Source: Paenibacillus silagei | Lineage (GTDB): Bacteria; Bacillota; Bacilli; Paenibacillales; Paenibacillaceae | Reading direction: 5' to 3' | Assembly: GCF_017874735.1 (NCBI RefSeq) | Contig: NZ_JAGGLV010000004.1 | Coordinates: 186,001-250,000, forward strand | DNA: 64,000 nucleotides | In this document: positions 40,400-47,770 of the stretch, in pieces | Layout: every line of letters starts with the position of its first letter | Position numbering within the stretch: position 1 is the first letter of the stretch | The notes under the pieces: model-generated | The model's database searches: none | The model's input: only the letters and a program-made list of their open reading frames with translations | What the model was told of the DNA's origin: nothing | Position numbers and translations under genes: made by a program

Positions 40400-41520
40400 C
40401 AGCTTCTCCCTCCTGCTGTGGATAATTGTTCGGCATAGCTTGCCGCATAGTCCGGGTATTGACCTCTAGCGGCTCTGAGATTATTCGCCAGCTTGCGAAG
40501 TACATCATCATCATATCCTGACTCTGCCCACTCCCCGTAAGTAATACCGTAACCAAGCCCGACCCACAGATCACTGTTGATCTTCTCGTGCGGGCCGAAG
40601 GGGTCGAGCAGCACCAGCGGTGTACCCGAAGCCAGCGAATCTATCAAAGCGCCGCCGCCCGGCTTGCTGATAACAGCGGACGCCTGCCGGATGACTCCGT
40701 ACATCCCCTCCCCGTAGCTCTGGCAGGGCGGGAAACGCTCTGTCCGGTTACCGGTTACCTCTGCAAACGGCGGGAAGGTATACTGCCCGCTGTCATCCTT
40801 CGTCCAGGTCCGCCACTGCGGATCATTCATATAATAACGTCTGCCGCGGACAGGCCCGCCGATCTCCTCAATGCTGTAAGCGGCAATATCCAGCTCGTAC
40901 CCCGCCGACTCCAGCGCGTCAAATTTCTCGCGGAAGGTGCCGATTCCCCAGCCGCCCCCATGAACGACCAGCCGCCCGTTCCTCGCCGCAGCAGGCAGTG
41001 CTTCCCCAGATCCGGCATCGATGCTGCACATAATCTCCTGCTTCCCGGGATCATACATACTTACTTCATGGTAGCCTTCTGCGTAAGCCGGATTCAGCTT
41101 GCGCAGATTCTTCCACGATGGCGACAGGTCAGCGTCAATATACAGCAGGTCAGCATACACGCTTACCCCCGCCAGCTCACGGTACTGGTCCATAACATGC
41201 ACCCAATGCCCGGACAAGACGATGAAGTGCTGCCGTTCCTCCTGCTTCCATTGCTGCAGCAAATGCTCAACGGCTGCGGGATCAAGGCTGCTTCTTATAT
41301 CGGACGGTATTTTCTGAGAAGTCAGGGCTACGGCGAAGCTCTGCTGGTACGCCCTGCGGCTGTTGTCTGTCTGCTCCTTTTTGCGCTCAGGCATTAAGGT
41401 CTCGAACACCTCAATCTCCGCCTGAAGGCCCAGCCCGGTTAACTTGCGTTCCAGCAGCAGACCAGGAACATAGAAACCAAGGCCAAAGCCCGAGCATAGA
41501 ATCGTCACGGTGTTATTCAT
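40399..41520 (-). CDS. MurG/UGT-like glycosyltransferase
   Basis: The product of about 373 residues begins VTILCSGFGLGFYVPGLLL, a GT-B Rossmann start. In its C-terminal half it has YGEGMYGVIRQASAVISKPGGG followed by LVLLDPFG (broken here to keep short), the donor-binding pattern of MurG-like and UGT glycosyltransferases. ATG at 41520 is chosen with AAAGGA upstream; a longer form would overlap the ATP-grasp gene. Its stop shares one base with the radical SAM start. It would attach a sugar to an intermediate of the cluster, or act on a carrier-bound substrate. The donor cannot be read. Confidence 0.7.
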   Translation of the reverse strand: MNNTVTILCSGFGLGFYVPGLLLERKLTGLGLQAEIEVFETLMPERKKEQTDNSRRAYQQSFAVALTSQKIPSDIRSSLDPAAVEHLLQQWKQEERQHFIVLSGHWVHVMDQYRELAGVSVYADLLYIDADLSPSWKNLRKLNPAYAEGYHEVSMYDPGKQEIMCSIDAGSGEALPAAARNGRLVVHGGGWGIGTFREKFDALESAGYELDIAAYSIEEIGGPVRGRRYYMNDPQWRTWTKDDSGQYTFPPFAEVTGNRTERFPPCQSYGEGMYGVIRQASAVISKPGGGALIDSLASGTPLVLLDPFGPHEKINSDLWVGLGYGITYGEWAESGYDDDVLRKLANNLRAARGQYPDYAASYAEQLSTAGGRS

Positions 41521-41536
41521 TGGAGGGTTCCTTTCT

Positions 41537-42880
41537 TTATCGCAGGATAGTATAGCCTGTGCGCATGAGAGATTCGTCCAGCGTATGGATGAGTCCACGC
41601 TTGCTGTCTTCACTCCGGTAAGTCAGGGCCGCATACAGTTTGCCCTTTGTGGAACCGGCAGCACGGGAGGGGTCCAGCGGCTGGAGCGCGCTAGAGGTCA
41701 AGGGCATCACACCTTCACCTGCCCCCAGCGAGAATAAAATCCCCGTCTCCTCCATCCGCTCCAGCAGCTCCTCATAATGAACCTTGCCCATAGCCGCCAG
41801 CGGTACCTGAATCAGGCATGTGTGCATACCTTCCTGCTTGAACCGGCGGTCTACATGATGCTTGATCAGACTCATCGACTTGCGGGCATTGATCTCTACC
41901 AGAGGCGCCAGGCTTCCGTCACGCAGCAGCATGGAATCAACACACACCTCACCGTAATATCCGTCAGCGTGCAGCTCCCGGCCTATGCTGTGCATGGTCT
42001 CCCAGTAGCCTTCCTTGTCCAGCTTATCCAGCAGAGACGGCTGCGGGGAGCGGGATTCTCCGAAGGCGAAGCCCTTGTTCACCAGCTGCTGGGCAGACAA
42101 AAGGGTGACCCGGCCTTCCGGATCAATCTGAAACTGGCAGGAGAAGTCTGTCTCCCGGTCCAGCAGAGGCTCAAGGACAAACCGGATTCTTTTGCCCTGA
42201 TTGCGGCTCGATTCCAGATGCCCGGCCATCCGGCGCAGCATACGCTCTGAATCCACCAGCTGATTCCCTTTACCGGATACCCCATACTCGTCCTTGATCA
42301 GAAAAGCCCCCTTCTCCAGCAGTGCTTGTCCCGATTGCAGCAGCTCCTCCAGACTGTCGACCACTACCGCAATATTCGGCAGCCCAAGCCGGTCCCGCAT
42401 CGCTGTAGAATAGCTCTTGGTATTCACCGCCCGTACAATCTCTTCATCAGGCAACGTAGGCAAAAGCTTGTACCGGCTAACCGCCTCCTGTGTCCCGGGA
42501 AGCACGGCGAAGGGCTCCAGCAGCGCTCCTTCCGGTATTAAGCGGTCCGGTTCCTGCCCGGCGTCCATCCGGCCCAGCAATTCAAATATATTCAGCGCCG
42601 CCTGTGCGGGAACAGACTCCACTGTCTCCAGGCGGAGCGTATCCATATTGGTGCTGAAAGCATAACCGAGCGCTTGCAGATAGTCATATTGTGCCCGGTT
42701 CATCCCCTGGCGGGTTAAGAGCACATCGCCGCTCCCGCAAAAGACAAACAGCATTTCATCCATCGCCTGCACGATAGCCAGCGCCTTCGCATCGGGAATG
42801 GCCGGCAAGGAGGCCAGATCCTCCTCCCGCCAGTACCGCTCCGACTCCAGGCTGCCGCAGTGCACAGCATTCCTCATCAT
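41537..42880 (-). CDS. ATP-grasp ligase, PGM1/BtrJ-like
   Basis: The 447-residue protein has an ATP-grasp domain: FLIKDEYGVSGKG (193-205) for the nucleotide loop, FVLEPLLDRETDFSCQF in the middle, and GEVCVDSMLLRDG with LVEINARKSMS near 330-350 for metal binding. These enzymes activate a carboxylate with ATP and join it to an amine or thiol. BtrJ of butirosin biosynthesis loads glutamate onto an acyl carrier protein, and this gene overlaps a carrier-protein gene by 4 nt (ATGA). A similar loading role here is inferred. The N-terminal 150 residues look like a pre-ATP-grasp domain. Confidence 0.75.
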   Translation of the reverse strand: MMRNAVHCGSLESERYWREEDLASLPAIPDAKALAIVQAMDEMLFVFCGSGDVLLTRQGMNRAQYDYLQALGYAFSTNMDTLRLETVESVPAQAALNIFELLGRMDAGQEPDRLIPEGALLEPFAVLPGTQEAVSRYKLLPTLPDEEIVRAVNTKSYSTAMRDRLGLPNIAVVVDSLEELLQSGQALLEKGAFLIKDEYGVSGKGNQLVDSERMLRRMAGHLESSRNQGKRIRFVLEPLLDRETDFSCQFQIDPEGRVTLLSAQQLVNKGFAFGESRSPQPSLLDKLDKEGYWETMHSIGRELHADGYYGEVCVDSMLLRDGSLAPLVEINARKSMSLIKHHVDRRFKQEGMHTCLIQVPLAAMGKVHYEELLERMEETGILFSLGAGEGVMPLTSSALQPLDPSRAAGSTKGKLYAALTYRSEDSKRGLIHTLDESLMRTGYTILR

Positions 42881-43116
42881 ACGGCAAGCCCGGCGACATA
42901 AGCGGAGAACCGGTCCACTGATTTCAGATGCTCCAGATCAAAGGTGTCGAAATCTACCTCTATATTGAATTCATCCTCGACTCTCAGAATAAAATTAATG
43001 ATCTGCAGGGAGTCAAGTGCGGCGTCCAGGGTCAGGTCAGAAGCTCCGCTGAGCGTCTGAAGCAAACCTGGTTCCTCCTTGATTTCGGCAATAATCTCAA
43101 TGACTTTTTGCTGCAT
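42877..43116 (-). CDS. acyl/aminoacyl carrier protein
   Basis: The 79-residue acidic protein has the four-helix carrier fold with the phosphopantetheine attachment Ser in LDSLQII (Ser36) and a typical VEDEFNIEVDF helix. ATG at 43116 follows AAAGGGG; a longer form upstream has no ribosome binding site. It is the first gene of the operon and overlaps the ATP-grasp ligase gene by 4 nt. No ketosynthase or adenylation domain is near, so it is probably a stand-alone carrier for an amino or short acyl unit, loaded by the ligase and unloaded by the BtrH-like protein. It needs a phosphopantetheinyl transferase from elsewhere. Confidence 0.88.
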   Translation of the reverse strand: MQQKVIEIIAEIKEEPGLLQTLSGASDLTLDAALDSLQIINFILRVEDEFNIEVDFDTFDLEHLKSVDRFSAYVAGLAV

Positions 43117-43191
43117 GTGTCTACCCCTTTCAGGTTGCGGAATTGGAATGAATAGCATGAATATACCAAATTTTAAGTTGTTAATATATGG

Positions 43192-43220
43192 TTGAATACG
43201 CCAAAATATTGAGATATACT
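43192..43220 (+). promoter_or_regulatory. sigma-A promoter for AraC/BtrH-like genes
   Basis: TTGAAT (43192-43197) and TATACT (43215-43220) are 17 nt apart, 50 nt before the AraC gene start. The divergent carrier-protein operon must share this 154-bp region, where the AraC regulator may bind. Confidence 0.6.
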
Positions 43221-43270
43221 AGGGTGGATTCCAGATCCAACATAAGGAAGCAGGAAACGGAGGTTTGTTT

Positions 43271-44191
43271 ATGGAAGCTTTTCCGGTATTTACGGGGGAT
43301 TATTTATTCGACTCCTCTTCCCCCGTACAAATGCTCCTGACTCAAAATACGGTCACTTCCGTACGTCATCAGCACGATTTCGTAGAGCTGGCCTACGTGG
43401 TTCAAGGGACAGGCATTCATCTGGCAGGTGAGGATAAAATGCAGGTGGTGCAGGGGGATGTTCTAGTGATTCCGCCGGGGATATCCCATGTCTTTCATCC
43501 GCAGGATCTGAGCGGTACCGAGCCGCTGCTGATCCTGAATTGTATGCTCAGGCCCGGGCTTGACAGTGTGCTCAGAGAGCTGCCGGGTCCCTTGTCCGAA
43601 GAGGCCCGCTTGCCGCTGCTTAAGCTTCTGGAGGTGCGGCAATGGTTCGGATACAGGGAGAAGAATAAGGAAATCCTCTTCCTGCTCGGGCGGCTGCAGG
43701 GGATGCTGAACTCTGGCCCGCTTATGGATGAGCAGCGGCTATACCCGCCGCTGCTGGAGCTGGCCAAGCTGATTATGCCCGCAGCAGACACTCCCTTCAC
43801 CGAACGCCCGGGACCGCAGTATGACCCGCTGCATGATGTCCTCCTATATATGATCAGTAACTATAGTGAGCGGATCACGCTGAATGAGATGAGCCGCCAG
43901 CTTGCGGTGAGCTCCCGCCAGTTCCAGCGGCTGCTTAAGAATAAGACCGGCAGGTCCTACATCCAGATCTTCCAGGAGATCCGGATGAAATACAGCTGTA
44001 TCCTGCTCCTGTTCACGAAGCTTGGCGTCCAGTCCGTGGCCCTTGAGGTCGGCATTTACGACATGAAATACTTCTACCGGCTCTTCCGCGAATTCAGCGG
44101 TATGACTCCCGCTTCTTATCGCGACCGGCTGCACAGCCACTTCTGCTCGGCGAAGGAGATGATGAGCAGTGTTGAACATTGCTCCTGTTAA
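43271..44191 (+). CDS. AraC family regulator of carrier-protein cluster
   Basis: The 306-residue protein has an N-terminal cupin (RHQHDFVELAYVVQGTGIHL, then VIPPGISHVF) and a C-terminal AraC helix-turn-helix (LNEMSRQLAVSSRQFQRLLK and VALEVGIYDMKYFYRLFREF). ATG at 43271 is chosen with GGAGG 7 nt upstream. It diverges from the carrier-protein operon and overlaps the BtrH-like gene by 23 nt. It is therefore likely the cluster-specific regulator, sensing a pathway product or sugar. Confidence 0.88.
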   Translation: MEAFPVFTGDYLFDSSSPVQMLLTQNTVTSVRHQHDFVELAYVVQGTGIHLAGEDKMQVVQGDVLVIPPGISHVFHPQDLSGTEPLLILNCMLRPGLDSVLRELPGPLSEEARLPLLKLLEVRQWFGYREKNKEILFLLGRLQGMLNSGPLMDEQRLYPPLLELAKLIMPAADTPFTERPGPQYDPLHDVLLYMISNYSERITLNEMSRQLAVSSRQFQRLLKNKTGRSYIQIFQEIRMKYSCILLLFTKLGVQSVALEVGIYDMKYFYRLFREFSGMTPASYRDRLHSHFCSAKEMMSSVEHCSC

Positions 44192-45155
44192 AAGTACCCA
44201 CTACCCTAAGCTGCGCAGCTGTATTGATGATTGCATCCAGTCTGTAGCACAGTGGCAGGGACTGGACAGCAAAGGCATGTACGGCGATGCCTGGCAGATG
44301 TTCCTGGATGAGCCGCAAGCCCCGGACCAGCCTTTGATTGAACGGATACGGCTGCCCCGGATCAATACCGGCTATCTGTCCGCGTATCATGGCCTTACCT
44401 TCAGTTATATAGAACGGACTGAACTGGCAATGGATAGAAGCTACATGCTTGACCTGCTGGAGAATCAGTTGTCCTCAGGCATGCCGGTTCTGGTTGGCTT
44501 CGATTCCTATGACTGTCCCTGGTGTGTAGCCTACCGCAGGCTGCATACGAGCCATGCCTGTCTTGCCGTGGGCCTGGACAGGGAGAAGAGTCTGATCTAT
44601 CTAACGGATGCTTACTATGGCAAGGATCTTGAAGTGATAGATTTCAGCATCCTTGAAGGGGCCTGTCATTTCTATGCCTTATTCGGGCGGTGCGAAGTCT
44701 CCCGTTCCTGCTCAGATTGGCAGACGATCCTTCAAGAGGTGCTTACCAGCCCTGCCCAACAGATTCGGCCGGATCAAGTGGGCGTCCAGCTCAGGGCGTA
44801 TGCCCAGGCCTATCTGGAAATAGGGATACAGCCTGATAACTCACCCGAAGCCAGTTCGGCCTTCAAAATCTATGCCAACGCCTTGCCGATCAGCCGAATC
44901 CGGTTCAGCCAATTCCTGCAGCTGCTGGAGCGCGAAGGCCCGGCGCCTGCTCTCTCCCGGGCGGCTGAAGGCTACCGTCAGGCAGGCGAGCAGTGGGATC
45001 TGATCAATCAGTTCATGATTAAGGGGATGTGCTCGGGCAACAAGCCCGCCGCGCGGGTGAAGCTTCACAGGAATATGTGTGAGATCATCCGCCTGGAAGA
45101 ACAGCTTCTGGAGGAACTGGTAGATTTGGCTATGACTACGCAGCCTAGCAGATAG
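44169..45155 (+). CDS. BtrH-like acyltransferase/peptidase-fold protein
   Basis: The 328-residue protein matches the BtrH N-terminal family, a cysteine-peptidase-like fold. In butirosin biosynthesis BtrH moves the acyl side chain from a carrier protein to the aminoglycoside. Visible landmarks are CIDDCIQSVAQWQG (Cys18 and Cys22) and GMPVLVGFDSYDC with RRLHTSHACLAVGLD, then YLTDAYYG. His126, His129 and Asp112/147 make up the conserved core. The start is GTG 44169, 10 nt after AAGGAG inside the AraC gene. Together with a carrier protein and ATP-grasp ligase across the shared promoter, it suggests transfer of a carrier-bound unit to an acceptor. The C-terminal half, about 180 residues, is helical and of unknown role. 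Confidence 0.72.
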   Translation: MLNIAPVKSTHYPKLRSCIDDCIQSVAQWQGLDSKGMYGDAWQMFLDEPQAPDQPLIERIRLPRINTGYLSAYHGLTFSYIERTELAMDRSYMLDLLENQLSSGMPVLVGFDSYDCPWCVAYRRLHTSHACLAVGLDREKSLIYLTDAYYGKDLEVIDFSILEGACHFYALFGRCEVSRSCSDWQTILQEVLTSPAQQIRPDQVGVQLRAYAQAYLEIGIQPDNSPEASSAFKIYANALPISRIRFSQFLQLLEREGPAPALSRAAEGYRQAGEQWDLINQFMIKGMCSGNKPAARVKLHRNMCEIIRLEEQLLEELVDLAMTTQPSR

Positions 45156-45178
45156 CTCCTCTACCATACAAAACAAAT

Positions 45179-45212
45179 AGAGCAGCGGCCCCCAACCGGG
45201 AACCGCTGCTCT
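45179..45212. terminator. bidirectional terminator
   Basis: AGAGCAGCGG and CCGCTGCTCT form a 10-bp stem around a 14-nt loop between the convergent BtrH-like and FusB-like genes. Confidence 0.75.
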
Positions 45213-45236
45213 GCTCTTGTTAACCTAACTATACTG

Positions 45237-45884
45237 CTACTTGCGCACCGAGAGGACGAACCGCTCCAGCGCGCTTATATCCGTAATGCTCTGATTGCAG
45301 CCCTGATTATCGAAACATACGTACTGGCCCACGGAAGCAAAATTATCTGCCGCCGCCAGCTCCGGCTTGGTCTTGACGGTCAGGAAGGCAAGCTCCTGCT
45401 GCCGGTTGCAGAACAGGCAGTAGCCCTTCTTATGCATCGGCAGCATCCGGCCTTCCACACCAATGAACTGCCCTTCATGCGGATAGACGATGAACAGCTT
45501 GTTCGTGGCGATGTCCGCCCAGGCCAGATACGTGACATAACGGAAATCAAAGGACTGCAGGTCAGGCAGCTTCATCTTTTTATTCTTGGGAAACAGCTTC
45601 TGAATCTGCTTCAGCGTAATCGGCGGAAACGGCTCCAGATAAGGCTCAAGCCCGCTGGTATACTGCTGGAAGTCCTCGGCCTTCTCGAAGGTGGAGATTG
45701 CCCGCAGCATCTGCTCCTGCTCGGCGGTCAGTGAAGCGAAGGCTCCCGTCACGTTGAGCTCGGCGCTGTATCTTACGGTCTCCAGGACACGGCGGTCCGC
45801 TACCGAACGCAGTGTTTTCAGCACAAAATCCGCTTGTTTCTTAATATAATTATATTGATGGTTTCTAATAAATGTTGGTTTCAC
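45237..45884 (-). CDS. FusB/FusC-family EF-G-binding protein
   Basis: The 215-residue protein has the FusB layout: a helical EF-G-binding N-terminal half and a C-terminal zinc-finger treble-clef domain. The four metal Cys are Cys156 and 159 (CLFC) and Cys190 and 196 (CFDNQGC). FusB proteins bind elongation factor G and free it from stalled, fusidic-acid-bound ribosomes. GTG at 45884 is used, about 10 nt after AAGGGG. The leader of about 200 nt holds a small open frame and a big hairpin (see 45926 and 46011), so expression is probably induced by translation stress. Its position next to the carrier-protein cluster suggests self-protection, but it may be a housekeeping EF-G helper. Confidence 0.85.
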   Translation of the reverse strand: MKPTFIRNHQYNYIKKQADFVLKTLRSVADRRVLETVRYSAELNVTGAFASLTAEQEQMLRAISTFEKAEDFQQYTSGLEPYLEPFPPITLKQIQKLFPKNKKMKLPDLQSFDFRYVTYLAWADIATNKLFIVYPHEGQFIGVEGRMLPMHKKGYCLFCNRQQELAFLTVKTKPELAAADNFASVGQYVCFDNQGCNQSITDISALERFVLSVRK

Positions 45885-45925
45885 AGCTCTTCAGCCCCTT
45901 ATTATGATTGATTACAGCAATAAGG

Positions 45926-46022
45926 TGCAGAGCCTGCGATTAGAAACGATAATATCTGTTTGGGCGATCAAGATTGTCCTGCCGCACCCCACGCAAAGTA
46001 TCGCCCCGGATCAGGCTCTGCA
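45926..46022 (-). promoter_or_regulatory. structured attenuator leader of fusB-like gene
   Basis: On the minus strand TGCAGAGCCTG (46022-46012) pairs with CAGGCTCTGCA (45936-45926), an 11-bp perfect outer stem. An inner stem pairs GGGCGAT (46006-46000) with ATCGCCC (45968-45962). The leader-peptide frame ends inside the first strand of the outer stem, so a stalled ribosome would open it. The hairpin is followed by the FusB-like ribosome binding site region rather than a U-tract, favouring translational over transcriptional control. Confidence 0.65.
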
Positions 46023-46058
46023 TGAGGACTCCCTAGCTAATGAGCAATTCGTTGCCAT
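46011..46058 (-). CDS. 15-residue leader peptide upstream of fusB-like gene
   Basis: The small frame encodes MATNCSLARESSCRA. AGGGGG lies 8 nt before the ATG, and the frame begins about 25 nt after the predicted transcription start. Its TGA stop falls in the first strand of the large hairpin. The arrangement matches leader peptides of inducible translation-inhibitor resistance genes. No homologue is claimed; coding is judged from ribosome binding site, position and hairpin overlap. Confidence 0.6.
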   Translation of the reverse strand: MATNCSLARESSCRA

Positions 46059-46090
46059 CCGTGTAACCCCCTATCAACTAACCTGCCAAA

Positions 46091-46119
46091 ATTATAGCAG
46101 GAAATTACGGTCGGAACAA
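46091..46119 (-). promoter_or_regulatory. sigma-A promoter of fusB-like gene
   Basis: On the minus strand TTGTTC (46119-46114), 17 nt and TATAAT (46096-46091) form a good sigma-A promoter. A 7+2+7 palindrome, AACAATTCCAATTGTT (46115-46130), overlaps the -35 box and may be an operator. Transcription would start near 46084, giving a leader of about 200 nt. Confidence 0.7.
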
Positions 46120-46195
46120 TTCCAATTGTTATAGGTGTGCACAGCAGATGCCCTGGGATGACGGCGGATGGTGGAGCCGGTTTTTACTGTTTATT

Positions 46196-47530
46196 TTATA
46201 GCAGAAGGGTATTAAAAGATTCGGCATCCAGCTCCAGCTTGTAATGCGTGCCGTCATTCGAGAGGGTAACCGTCCGCGATTCCTTGAACGGATTGGCAAT
46301 GACGAGGACCCGCCTGCCCTCCGGCGTCTCGAAGGCGACTGCATTTCCGGTCCATTTGCCCTTGAGGCCGATTCGGCTGGAGCCGGGCCCCACGAAATGG
46401 GCGAAATGCTTCATGACATAAAACTCGGGATTATACACGGCCTTAACGCCGCCCGGATCTACAGTAATCATGGAGTTCTGTTCCCATCCCCACGTACTAC
46501 GCCCCTTAGGCAGCAACACCATATTCCAGTAGATATACGCGTTCACGCCGTTAGTGAAATAATGCTGATACAGATTAAATACATATTTGGCATAAAACCA
46601 GGTGTTCTCCCCGTCCCCGCATTCGTTCTCCGTCTGCATATAACGCAGTTCAGGATAAGCCTGTACCGTACGCTGGATGCCGTATTTGCCTGCCCACTGG
46701 TAGCCGACTCCCTTCACATACTTGTAAGCTTCAGGATCACTTAATACTGTATGGGCATAGGCATCGAAGCTGCTGTCCTTCTTCTTCATCCACTCGTCCC
46801 AAGGCTCCGGCGCGTTGATCGTGCCCAGCCAGATCTCCGTAGCAAGTCCATGCTGTTCAAAAGCCGGCCCCAGATAATCCCGGATGAATTCCAGCAGTTG
46901 CCCGCCGGTCCATACGCAGGAAGGGAATTTCTGATCGGCCACCACTTCGTTCTGTACATGTACCTGATGAATGGTAATTCCCTCTTCGGCATAAGCCTGG
47001 ACGAACTTCACGAAGTATAGCGCATAAGCCTCCAGAATATCCTTCTCCCAGCGCAAGGTGCCGTAATTGTAGGCGCGCGGGAATTTCATCCACGTGGGCG
47101 GGCTCCAGGGGGAGGCGAATAATTTCAGCTCCGGGTTCAGCTTGAGAGCCTCGCGGATATAGGGGATCAGATACTTGCGGTCCCGCTCGATGGAGAAATG
47201 CTCCATGGCATAATCGCCGTCGGTCTCATTCAGGCTGTACCATTCCAGGGCATAGTCGCTGGCCCCGATCGGCAGGCGGCAAATGCTGAACCGGTGATCC
47301 CCTTCCGGGTGAAACAGCGAATGCAGCACAGCGCTTCTGTCCTCGTCTGTGAGGAGATTGAGCGCCTCGAACCCCAGCTCATTGAAGCATCCGCCGAACC
47401 CTTCGATATTCTGATGCAATTGTCCGGTGAACGCCAGATCCACTGCTTCGGCAGTGGTGGCTTCCAGGGGATGGGATACCCAAGGCTCATTTTCTGTACT
47501 CGATATCCATACTTGTCCTGTCACGTCCAC
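46196..47530 (-). CDS. GH30 glycoside hydrolase
   Basis: The 444-residue enzyme is a GH30 (beta/alpha)8 barrel with a flanking beta-sandwich. The acid/base Glu is in HVQNEVV and the nucleophile Glu in MQTENECG; the N-terminal signature is IEGFGGCFNELG. Family members cleave beta-1,6-glucans, glucosylceramides or xylans, and this one looks like the glucosylceramidase-like branch. No signal peptide is present, so it acts on imported oligosaccharides. GTG at 47530 is preferred: GGAGG lies 7 nt upstream, while a longer form would run into the dispersed element E. It is the last gene of the operon with GH42 and a transporter. Confidence 0.88.
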   Translation of the reverse strand: MDVTGQVWISSTENEPWVSHPLEATTAEAVDLAFTGQLHQNIEGFGGCFNELGFEALNLLTDEDRSAVLHSLFHPEGDHRFSICRLPIGASDYALEWYSLNETDGDYAMEHFSIERDRKYLIPYIREALKLNPELKLFASPWSPPTWMKFPRAYNYGTLRWEKDILEAYALYFVKFVQAYAEEGITIHQVHVQNEVVADQKFPSCVWTGGQLLEFIRDYLGPAFEQHGLATEIWLGTINAPEPWDEWMKKKDSSFDAYAHTVLSDPEAYKYVKGVGYQWAGKYGIQRTVQAYPELRYMQTENECGDGENTWFYAKYVFNLYQHYFTNGVNAYIYWNMVLLPKGRSTWGWEQNSMITVDPGGVKAVYNPEFYVMKHFAHFVGPGSSRIGLKGKWTGNAVAFETPEGRRVLVIANPFKESRTVTLSNDGTHYKLELDAESFNTLLL

Positions 47531-47595
47531 GCTTATGCCTCCAATGCTGTAGATGTTTATTATATAAAACACACTTAAGGTTTGGACTGGGAGCT

Positions 47596-47745
47596 TGGTC
47601 GTCACTACGGTGAACATTTGGCCCTCCGGCCGCTGTTGTGTTTGGATTTCCTGATTAGAACCGCTGTTAGCGGTAGAAATTCAAACACAAAGGCGGACGC
47701 TATCGCTCCTACAGTTCCAAATTTCCCCTCCGTTCCTTTTCGCTC
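47596..47745 (+). repeat. dispersed hairpin element E, copy 3
   Basis: This copy starts GGTCGTCACTACGGTGAAC and ends CCCCTCCGTTCC. The core TTGTGTTTGGATTTC (47636-47650) faces GAAATTCAAACACAA (47676-47690), with one G-U-type pair relative to copy 1. It lies between GH42 and GH30, antisense to both. Confidence 0.85.
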
Positions 47746-47770
47746 TTCATTAAGTTCTCCAGTGTTATGT

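Noticed and set aside
40588..41397. Frame of 269 codons opposite the glycosyltransferase-like gene
   Set aside because: A shadow frame with no start signal inside a tightly coupled operon.
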